From: CALBTQ01 sp036725605
GTDB lineage: Bacteria; Lernaellota; Lernaellaia; Lernaellales; Lernaellaceae
Direction of reading: 5' to 3'
NCBI GenBank assembly: GCA_036725605.1
Contig: DAIMDW010000044.1
Span: 1-31,453, forward strand
Length of the DNA stretch: 31,453 bases
Below the pieces are notes generated by a model. That model was not told the origin of the DNA. It saw nothing but the letters and a program-made list of their open reading frames with translations, and ran no database searches. Position 1 is the first letter of the stretch; the number at the start of each line of letters is the position of its first letter. Positions 17,049 to 24,844 of the stretch are shown here, one piece after another. Made by a program: the position numbers and the translations under genes.

Positions 17049-17738
17049 ATGGTGTCCACGACCACGACGCGCGATTTCGCACTGCCTTCCCACGTGTTGC
17101 TGATTCCGGCGATCGCCGATTCGCTCGAGGCGCGCGCGCCGCGCATGCCCGCCGCGTTGGGGTGGATGCTGCGACAACTGAGCGCCTACGCCTGCCGGGC
17201 GACGGTCGGGCTGACGGTCTCCTCGCTGGATCGTTGGCCGGAACTGGCCGAGGCGGTGATCGACGCCAGGTGCGAACTGGCGCTGATGCCCGAGGACGAT
17301 TCCTGGAAGACGATGCCCGCCGGCGCGTTGCACGATCTGATCGAAGCGACGCGCGCCGATTTCATCGCCCGTGAGCTGCCCGGCCCGACGACCTTCCTCC
17401 CGCCGCGTCCGACCAACGAGCCGCTGGCCCGCGCGCAAACGGCGGCGCTGGCCGAGGCGGGGATGCAACGCGTGGCCGGGATGCGCGCGACGGACCTGCC
17501 CTGCGCGCCGTTGGGCGAGGTGGCCGGCATGCCGCTGACAGGCGCGGCGCTGCGCATGCTGCCGGTGTGGATGATTCGCACCGCGTTGCCGGCGGGGCGG
17601 GCGGAGGCCTGTGCGCTTTCGCCGGCCGACGTCGATCCGGGCGCGCCGGGGTTCGTCGCGGGCCGCGCCTGGATGATGCGCAAGTTTCCCGTCTTGCTGC
17701 GCGGCGGCTTCATCGCCGCGCGCGAGTCGCTTCGCTAA
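17049..17738 (+). CDS. NodB/DUF3473-like polysaccharide deacetylase homologue, catalytic residues absent
   Basis: A 229-residue protein whose order of segments resembles the PEP-CTERM/XrtA-associated polysaccharide deacetylases: a helix and strand like VKATFF (CRATVGLTVSSL), then ELAEAVIDARCELALMPEDDSW in the place of the ELV..I...GHEIASHGYDH metal site, and a C-terminal ALRMLPVWMIRTAL plus LSPADVDPGAPG that fits the DUF3473 LLPyWl...HPWEiDP pattern. The catalytic Asp near the N terminus and both metal-binding His are not present, so hydrolysis is unlikely. It may be a sugar-binding or regulatory remnant. The assignment rests on pattern, not search. It is coupled to the lipoprotein gene upstream and ends 6 nt from the convergent cytochrome gene. 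Confidence 0.5.
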   Translation: MVSTTTTRDFALPSHVLLIPAIADSLEARAPRMPAALGWMLRQLSAYACRATVGLTVSSLDRWPELAEAVIDARCELALMPEDDSWKTMPAGALHDLIEATRADFIARELPGPTTFLPPRPTNEPLARAQTAALAEAGMQRVAGMRATDLPCAPLGEVAGMPLTGAALRMLPVWMIRTALPAGRAEACALSPADVDPGAPGFVAGRAWMMRKFPVLLRGGFIAARESLR

Positions 17739-17744
17739 AACCGC

Positions 17745-19052
17745 CTACTTGTCGTCGTCATCGTCCTCATCATCGTCGTCATCATCATCATCGTCTTCGT
17801 CGAGGCGATGCGGGAACTCGTCGTCCTCCTCCTCGCGATGGCAGACGGTGCAGGTGTCGATGACGCCGGCGTGTCCCTGCAGGCCGATCGCCTGCGCGTT
17901 GTCGGCGTCAACCACCGACGGGCCGATCGCGTGCGGGCTGCCGTGGCACGAAGCGCAGAACACACCCCGGTGACCTTTGCTGTTGCGGTAGAGCGTGCCG
18001 GGCTGCTCGAACTCGAAGCCCGAACGCGTATGGCAATTGTCGCAGCGCGGTTCGTCGACCCACGGCTCGCGCAGCGGATAGCCGACCGCTTCCATCGAGA
18101 TGTGGCAGTCGACGCAGGTCAATCCTTCGGAAAAATGCACGTCGCGCTGGCACTGCGTTTCCACGCCCGGATGGCAGGCGTAGCAGGGGTTGTCCAACCC
18201 GGCCGCGCCCATGCGCGACGCGTGCGCCGAGTGCATGGCCAGTGAGAGCGGATCCTGTTCGCCGTTGTCGACCGAGAAGGGCGCGAGCGGCGCCTGGTAA
18301 TGGCAGCCGCCGCAGAAGACCGGCTTGGCGTTTTCCAGGTCGGTGGCGTGCAGCGCGTCGTGCTTGCGCAGGATATCGGTGGCCGGACTGATGCCGGCGG
18401 TGTTGTGGCACAGGTCGCAATTGATTTCCCAGGAGACCGGCACGACGGCCCGCGTCTGCGCGACGGGATTGTTGCCGTCGTACACGGTGACCGTCGCCAA
18501 CTGGTAGGGATTTTCCACGCCCGCGTCGTCCAGCGGTGTGAGCGGAATGCCGTCCGCGATCCAGCCGCCGGCGCCGGAGGCGACAAAACCGCCGGCCAGG
18601 CCGTTACCGGTCAACCCGATGTCGTCGGCCAAGGTTACGCCCAGCAGGTCGTCGACGTACTCCCAGAAGTTGGTTTTGTCCGCCGAGTGCGTGTTGCCGG
18701 GAATGGCGTAGGTGAGCGTCTTGTCGGCGTTGACGATGCGCGGATGCTCGTCGCGCCGGTCGATCACCTGCGCGTGCAGCGTGTTGTACGGCGGCAGAAG
18801 CAGCGCCTCGGAAAAATCCTGGTTCATGCAATGCATGCCCAGGTCGTTGGCGGCGAAGACCACGTAATCGTCGAACCAGACGCCGTCGTCATCGTCGCCG
18901 CCGGTATCGTCGTCGCCGGTATCGTCGTCGCCGGAGTCATTGTCGTCGTCGTCGACGGAGGAATCGTTGTCGTCGTCATCGTCGCCGCAGGCAAGCGCCA
19001 GCATGGCGAACAGACACAGCAGTATGCCGATCGGCACAAGGATATTCTTCAT
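17745..19052 (-). CDS. Seven-heme c-type cytochrome lipoprotein
   Basis: A 435-residue lipoprotein: signal peptide with lipobox ALAC, a 35-residue aspartate-rich linker (CGDDDDDNDSS...), a domain of about 150 residues without heme motifs (FAANDLGMHCMN onward), then seven CxxCH motifs: CDLCH, CGGCH, CYACH, CVDCH, CDNCH, CASCH and CTVCH. Each binds one covalent heme c, so the protein carries electrons in the periplasm or on the outer membrane. Extra His residues could be distal ligands. A second poly-Asp tail closes the protein, which is odd because both ends are acidic. GGGAG lies 5 nt upstream of the ATG. The partner is unknown; no oxidoreductase is encoded nearby. Confidence 0.88.
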   Translation of the reverse strand: MKNILVPIGILLCLFAMLALACGDDDDDNDSSVDDDDNDSGDDDTGDDDTGGDDDDGVWFDDYVVFAANDLGMHCMNQDFSEALLLPPYNTLHAQVIDRRDEHPRIVNADKTLTYAIPGNTHSADKTNFWEYVDDLLGVTLADDIGLTGNGLAGGFVASGAGGWIADGIPLTPLDDAGVENPYQLATVTVYDGNNPVAQTRAVVPVSWEINCDLCHNTAGISPATDILRKHDALHATDLENAKPVFCGGCHYQAPLAPFSVDNGEQDPLSLAMHSAHASRMGAAGLDNPCYACHPGVETQCQRDVHFSEGLTCVDCHISMEAVGYPLREPWVDEPRCDNCHTRSGFEFEQPGTLYRNSKGHRGVFCASCHGSPHAIGPSVVDADNAQAIGLQGHAGVIDTCTVCHREEEDDEFPHRLDEDDDDDDDDDEDDDDDK

Positions 19053-19161
19053 GGTCGCTCCCAGGTCTATTCCTGCCGACAGTGTACCTCGGATGAGGGA
19101 GCCGCTGGCAAGTTAATTTCGATCGCCAAAACGCGCGACGCGACGAAAAAAGTTTATTATA

Positions 19162-19190
19162 TTGACAAAGATCAACCGACGTTGAATCAT
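19162..19190 (+). promoter_or_regulatory. Promoter of the small envelope protein gene
   Basis: TTGACA (6/6), 17 nt, AATCAT (4/6 to TATAAT), ending 27 nt before the ATG at 19218. The perfect -35 and ideal spacing make this a good sigma-70-type candidate. Confidence 0.55.
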
Positions 19191-19217
19191 GAACGAAGAA
19201 AAAATCGGAGAGTCGCC

Positions 19218-19754
19218 ATGAAACGATCTGGAGCGTTATGCCTTTCGCTGTTGCTGATCTGCCTGCTGGCCGGCCTCGCCGCCGCCGAGGCGAATGAACA
19301 ACCGGTAAAGAAAAAGAATCCGGCGGTCGCCCGGGGCCTGGCGTTGATCCCGATTGCCGGACCCTTCGCCGGCGCGGCCTATGCCGGCGACGCGGGCCTT
19401 CCCGACGAACTAAAAGCGACGGCCTGGACCTACTCGTTGGTCAACGTCGCGGAAATCGCCGGCGCGGCGGGCTTGGGCTACATGATCGGCTACCAGGAGG
19501 AAGACGCCAGCATGGCCGAGGCGCGCGACAGCGACGAGCGCCGGGAGCTGCGCGAGGACGAAGAGGAAAAGCGGTGGATCGGCCTGGGCGTGGGCGCGGG
19601 CGCGGGCGTGGTGATCGCCGTGATCACCAACGTGTTCGCCGGCAACGAATACGCCGCCTATTGCCGGAGATACAACGAGGTCCTGCGGCCGCAACCGACT
19701 GTCGGCTTCGCTGCGGACGGTACGCCGACCGTGTTGTTGCAGTTTCGGTTTTAA
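19218..19754 (+). CDS. Small exported envelope protein
   Basis: A 178-residue protein with signal peptide (LLAGLAAAEA), two glycine/alanine-rich hydrophobic stretches (ALIPIAGPFAGAAYAG, AEIAGAAGLGYMIGY, and a third at GLGVGAGAGVVIAVITNVFAG) separated by a highly charged segment (EARDSDERRELREDEEEKR). It ends in a beta strand closing with Phe (TPTVLLQFRF), like outer-membrane proteins. Similar short proteins are common in deltaproteobacteria-like genomes and have no known role. GGAG lies 7 nt before the ATG and a promoter is visible upstream. A decayed copy of its last 17 codons lies 590 bp downstream. The stop is 3 nt from a remnant of the gyrA-linked gene. Confidence 0.7.
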   Translation: MKRSGALCLSLLLICLLAGLAAAEANEQPVKKKNPAVARGLALIPIAGPFAGAAYAGDAGLPDELKATAWTYSLVNVAEIAGAAGLGYMIGYQEEDASMAEARDSDERRELREDEEEKRWIGLGVGAGAGVVIAVITNVFAGNEYAAYCRRYNEVLRPQPTVGFAADGTPTVLLQFRF

Positions 19755-19757
19755 GGA

Positions 19758-19816
19758 CTACTCCAACAACAACTGGCGCAGGTTGTTCGCGCGCTTGCGC
19801 AGGTCGCGCATGAGCT
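19758..19816 (-). pseudogene. Remnant: last 18 codons and stop of the gyrA-linked Rossmann/MCP gene
   Basis: Read on the minus strand this stretch encodes the final 18 residues (LMRDLRKRANNLRQLLLE) of the gene at 21579-22211 and a TAG stop. The first 55 bases (19762-19816) are identical to 21583-21637. In the intact gene the last Glu and the stop use other codons (GAA TAA rather than GAG TAG), so identity stops exactly inside the last Glu codon. It is the left copy of a direct repeat flanking the MNT/HEPN island. Confidence 0.85.
19762..19816. repeat. Left 55-bp direct repeat (attachment-site-like)
   Basis: It is exactly identical to 21583-21637 in the same orientation and derives from the 3' end of a coding gene. 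Duplicating a gene's 3' end while keeping the gene intact is the typical trace of integrative elements, but no integrase is present here. Confidence 0.85.
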
Positions 19817-19860
19817 AGGTAACATTCCTGACTTCCAAATTGGGACGCCTGGAGCCGACA

Positions 19861-19881
19861 AGCCCCGCAGGGGCGATTGGT
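19861..19881. repeat. REP-like hairpin AGCCCC-GC-AGGGGC, copy 1
   Basis: A palindromic core of GCCCC, two bases and GGGGC-type pairing followed by GATTGGT. The whole 21-bp unit recurs exactly at 20023-20043. Variants lie at 20094 (CCCCTGAGGGG) and 31370 (CCCCTTCAGGGG). Intergenic only, as expected of REP elements. Confidence 0.65.
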
Positions 19882-19887
19882 ATGTCG

Positions 19888-19988
19888 CCCTCATCCCCGG
19901 CCCTTCTCCCACAGGGAGAAGGGAGATCGGGCTGCCCGTTTTTACCCTCTCCCGGTGGGAGAGGGTCGGGCGCAGCCCGGGGTGAGGG
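19888..19988. repeat. Branched palindrome (clover-leaf-like intergenic repeat)
   Basis: An outer stem (CCCTCATCCCC with GGGGTGAGGG, one bulged base) encloses two perfect hairpins, CCCTTCTCCC-aca-GGGAGAAGGG and CCCTCTCCC-ggt-GGGAGAGGG, plus a small GGGC-gca-GCCC stem. Very similar CCCTCTCCC...GGGAGAGGG repeats are widespread in high-GC bacterial genomes. It folds into a multi-branch structure on either strand. Confidence 0.7.
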
Positions 19989-20022
19989 ATTGCCGTCCCG
20001 ACCGCCAAATTGGAACATCCTG

Positions 20023-20043
20023 AGCCCCGCAGGGGCGATTGGT
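20023..20043. repeat. REP-like hairpin AGCCCC-GC-AGGGGC, copy 2
   Basis: This is an exact second copy of the 21-bp unit at 19861, again preceded by a CCAAATTGG-type sequence. Its end merges with the left inverted repeat of the neighbouring MITE-like element. Confidence 0.65.
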
Positions 20044-20215
20044 CAGTAGCGAAGGGCGAAGCCCTGGAAATTGCGCCCAACCTGGAACACCCAAGCCCCT
20101 GAGGGGCGGAGGAATCTTCGCTAATTTGTCTCAACGCGCTCACCTGCACCCCTTTCCGGGGTTTGCTTGAATTTGCTCCACCAGATACCAGGGCTGACGC
20201 CCTTCGCTATTGACC
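20041..20215. mobile_element. MITE-like element with about 27-bp inverted repeats
   Basis: The left end starts GGTCAGTAGCGAAGGGCG and the right end, read in reverse complement, starts GGTCAATAGCGAAGGGCG; both then continue into AGCCCTGG. The arms differ by one substitution and a short indel. The 120-bp interior has no gene. No transposase is present, so it would be non-autonomous. Part of the terminal repeat recurs at 31048-31067. Confidence 0.5.
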
Positions 20216-20274
20216 TGCGCCCTACGGGCTGAAAGGTCCTACGCGGAAGTCAATTTCAACGTTATGTGAAAGAG

Positions 20275-20344
20275 GATGGTGTTGAAGTCGGGTGGCTTCG
20301 GGGTGGACGGCACGACAATCGTAGCGCTGCAATTTCGGTTTTAA
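20275..20344 (+). pseudogene. Decayed tail of a paralogue of the small envelope protein
   Basis: In an ungapped alignment at a 590-bp offset this region matches the 3' end of the gene at 19218-19754. The last 17 codons read GGFGVDGTTIVALQFRF against VGFAADGTPTVLLQFRF, with many differences at third positions, and the match runs on past the stop (TTAAGGACTACTCCAACA) into the convergent gene's tail. Upstream the frame is stopped by TGA, so only a fragment is left. Confidence 0.65.
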
Positions 20345-20474
20345 GGACTACTCCAACACAAGTTGAACCCGACCGGGTGCAGCTTCCCGCATTTTAATTT
20401 TTTGTGTGTGCCCACACGCCGGGCAACGGACTGGAATGTATATGTCTATTCGACTAGGTCCTTTGTTGGTCCAC

Positions 20475-20502
20475 TTGACCGACCATGATTGTTTGGTAGA
20501 AT
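20475..20502 (+). promoter_or_regulatory. Promoter of the MNT/HEPN pair (possibly leaderless)
   Basis: TTGACC (5/6), 16 nt, TAGAAT (5/6). The expected transcription start, about 7 nt after the -10, falls on the A of the ATG at 20509. No Shine-Dalgarno sequence precedes that ATG, so a leaderless mRNA is predicted. Confidence 0.5.
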
Positions 20503-20508
20503 GAACAC

Positions 20509-21099
20509 ATGTTTTCCAAAACGAACAAAGCCGGGAATATGCTTCTTAATCAAAGTGTTATTTTCACTGCAACGCAAAAAATACTGTTTTTCTTTTGCCT
20601 GAATCCGGATCAGGAATTCCATGAACGGGAGGCGGCGCGACGGGTGCAGATCAGCCCGGCAGCTGCCCACGTGGCGCTCCAGACACTGACCAAGAAAAAT
20701 ACTCTGCTTTTTCACCGAAAGGGGAGGATGATTTTTTACCGCTTGAACGAAGCCCGGCCGCTTATCCGTCCAGCGAAAATCGCGGCGGTAGTTTACGCCT
20801 TGGAGCCGCTAGTTATCAAATTGCAGGGGATTACGGACCTGGTTATCCTTTACGGCAGCTGCGCCACCGGCACCTACTTGACGGACAGCGACGTGGACAT
20901 GTTTATCGTCACCAACCACGAGGACGAAGCTTTCGACGCCGTGTCGAACTTTGGCCAAAGCTTCGCCAAGGAAGTTCGTCCGATTATCGTTTCTCTGGCG
21001 GAGTGGGTGGACTACGAGGAAAAAAACCCCGTATTTTTCGAACAAGTCACGAAAGGAATCGTGCTTTACCGATCGGAACACTATGAATCAAAACTTTAA
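20509..21099 (+). CDS. Winged-helix + MNT-type nucleotidyltransferase (antitoxin)
   Basis: A 196-residue protein. Residues about 20-80 resemble a winged helix (REAARRVQISPAAAHVALQTLTKKNTLL, then a wing KGRMIFYRL). Residues 105-190 carry the minimal nucleotidyltransferase motif: G116-S117 in LYGSCATG and D128/D130 in TDSDVDMF. MNT proteins act as antitoxins by adding nucleotides to their HEPN partner (as in MntA/HepT). The winged helix suggests it also autoregulates. The start has no ribosome site but fits the promoter; an alternative ATG ten codons in has GGGA 3-4 nt upstream. The HEPN gene overlaps its end by 17 nt. Composition is less GC-rich than the flanks, consistent with transfer. Confidence 0.85.
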   Translation: MFSKTNKAGNMLLNQSVIFTATQKILFFFCLNPDQEFHEREAARRVQISPAAAHVALQTLTKKNTLLFHRKGRMIFYRLNEARPLIRPAKIAAVVYALEPLVIKLQGITDLVILYGSCATGTYLTDSDVDMFIVTNHEDEAFDAVSNFGQSFAKEVRPIIVSLAEWVDYEEKNPVFFEQVTKGIVLYRSEHYESKL

Positions 21100-21505
21100 A
21101 AACTGCCTTGCACGGGGGCAGATCACGAAAGATCCAGCCGCGAAAGACTTTGCGGACAAAGAAATCGAAGCTGCGGAACACGACCTGATACGAGCAAAGA
21201 AAAGCTGGGATGACCGCGATTTCAAATGGGCGACGATTCAAGCCTACTACGTCGGCTTCCACGGCGTCCGCGCCCTCTTGTACAGCCGTGGTTACCGTGA
21301 ACGGAGCCACTATTGCTTGATTCAGGCGATTTATGCTCTGTTTGTCGATGAAGGACTACTGGAAAAAACGCTTCTCAAGCACCTCGAAAAAATCAAGGCG
21401 TTACGGGAAAAAGCGGACTACGATCTGGAATTTTCACCGGATGGCGCCGAAAAATCTATTCAGGTAGCGCAAAAATTATTGGCCAAGGCTAAATCGTTAC
21501 TTTAG
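21083..21505 (+). CDS. HEPN-domain protein (toxin candidate of MNT/HEPN pair)
   Basis: A 140-residue all-helical protein. The helix WATIQAYYVGFHGVRALLYSRGY followed by RERSHYCLI is the HEPN core; R and H in SRGYRERSH fit the R-x4-6-H RNase motif, though the exact HepT form (RX4HXY) is not matched. Further helices end in KSIQVAQKLLAKAKSLL. HEPN toxins cut RNA and are silenced by the MNT partner. The ATG lies inside the end of the nucleotidyltransferase gene (17-nt overlap), showing translational coupling. RNase activity is inferred from family and pairing only. Confidence 0.82.
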   Translation: MNQNFKNCLARGQITKDPAAKDFADKEIEAAEHDLIRAKKSWDDRDFKWATIQAYYVGFHGVRALLYSRGYRERSHYCLIQAIYALFVDEGLLEKTLLKHLEKIKALREKADYDLEFSPDGAEKSIQVAQKLLAKAKSLL

Positions 21506-21578
21506 CGAATTCGGCGAAGACAAGCCCTCGCCCTGACGCGGCTCGGCACACTCTTTTTACGTGATCCTTACTCATTTT

Positions 21579-22211
21579 TTATTCCAACAACAACTGGCGC
21601 AGGTTGTTCGCGCGCTTGCGCAGGTCGCGCATGAGCTGCGCGGCGTTTTGCACGGTCTGGTCGTTGAGTTCGGAAGTTTTGTAGATTTCGTCGGCGACCC
21701 GCGCGAAGCCCCGGCCCTGCGTGCCGGCCTTGGCGGCCTCGATGGTCGCGTTGAGCGACAGTTGGCTGAGGGTGTCGGTGGTGCGGTCCAGTTCGGCGGA
21801 CAGGTCGCGGATCAGGTCGGAGATGTCCACCAACAGGTCGGCGACCTCGGCGATCAGTCGTTGATCCATGATGCGCGTGAGCTCGTCGCTCGCCTGGCCC
21901 TTGGCGTCGAGCGAGGCGAACCACAGGTCCATCACCTCGCGGGGAACGATCGCCGTGTCGTCCATCGCGCAGCGGCAGGCGCAGCGGCGCAGCTCGGCGT
22001 TTGCGGTGACGATCAGCAGCGCGTTGGGATTTAACGCGAGCAACGGTTCGGGCTTGTCGAAGGTGTCCAGGCCGACGAAGCGGTTGGCGATCTCGCCCAG
22101 CTCGGCCGGATTGTCGTCGCAGATGCCCACGACGGTCATGCCCTCGAGGTGCACGAGTTCGTCAAGTATGCGCGCGGCGCCCTCGCCGCCGCCGAGTATG
22201 GCTATGCGCAT
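21579..22211 (-). CDS. Rossmann-like domain fused to an MCP signalling tip
   Basis: A 210-residue soluble protein. Residues 1-100 look like a nucleotide-binding Rossmann domain of the homoserine-dehydrogenase or dihydrodipicolinate-reductase type (RIAILGGGEGAARILDEL, VVGICDDNPAELG, ALLIVTANAELRR). A CxCxC cluster lies at residues 77-81. Residues 105-210 form a coiled coil containing a chemoreceptor signalling tip: LNATIEAAKAGTQGRGFARVADEI at 153-176. There is no membrane segment, no HAMP and only a short coiled coil. It starts 41 nt after gyrA in the same direction, so it is probably co-transcribed. The ATG at 22211 has a GGGGGG(T)G tract upstream. Its 3' end is duplicated at 19758-19816. It may sense a nucleotide or redox state for a chemosensory array. 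Confidence 0.78.
   Translation of the reverse strand: MRIAILGGGEGAARILDELVHLEGMTVVGICDDNPAELGEIANRFVGLDTFDKPEPLLALNPNALLIVTANAELRRCACRCAMDDTAIVPREVMDLWFASLDAKGQASDELTRIMDQRLIAEVADLLVDISDLIRDLSAELDRTTDTLSQLSLNATIEAAKAGTQGRGFARVADEIYKTSELNDQTVQNAAQLMRDLRKRANNLRQLLLE
21583..21637. repeat. Right 55-bp direct repeat
   Basis: This is the right copy of the repeat at 19762-19816, here as the working 3' end of the Rossmann/MCP gene. Together the two copies bracket about 1.77 kb holding the MNT/HEPN pair and the repeats. Confidence 0.85.
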
Positions 22212-22252
22212 CGGATTCACCCCCCCGGCTGTCGGTGACAAGGGCTATCCAA

Positions 22253-24676
<2,424 letters not shown>

Positions 24677-24732
24677 ATCTTCAAATATCCTTTGAAAAGT
24701 GCGGACGAACGCAACACTGTTAAATCCGAACG

Positions 24733-24761
24733 TTTATACCAGATATGGGATTTCCGGTCAA
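24733..24761 (-). promoter_or_regulatory. gyrA promoter
   Basis: On the minus strand: TTGACC (5/6), 17 nt, TATAAA (5/6), about 57 nt upstream of the gyrA ATG. The following leader is AT-rich. A strong, ideally spaced sigma-70-type promoter. Confidence 0.7.
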
Positions 24762-24844
24762 GCGAAAACCACAGGATATGGGACTGTAAAGTCCTTTGAT
24801 TTCAATATGTTGTTATATTTCTCCCGCACGGGGGACGGATCGGG

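Larger units (their letters stand above)
19817..20508. other. Repeat-rich gene-free part of the inserted segment
   Basis: No intact gene. From left to right it holds an AGCCCC hairpin repeat, a large branched palindrome, a second AGCCCC repeat, a MITE-like element, a decayed paralogue tail and the promoter of the nucleotidyltransferase gene. Two copies of a longer unit starting CCAAATTGG and ending in the AGCCCC hairpin (from 19835 and 20005) show that the repeats belong to a dispersed family. Confidence 0.7.

Noticed and set aside
19817..20470. CRISPR array
   Set aside because: The repeats are palindromic REP-like units with irregular spacing and no uniform spacers, and no cas gene is present.
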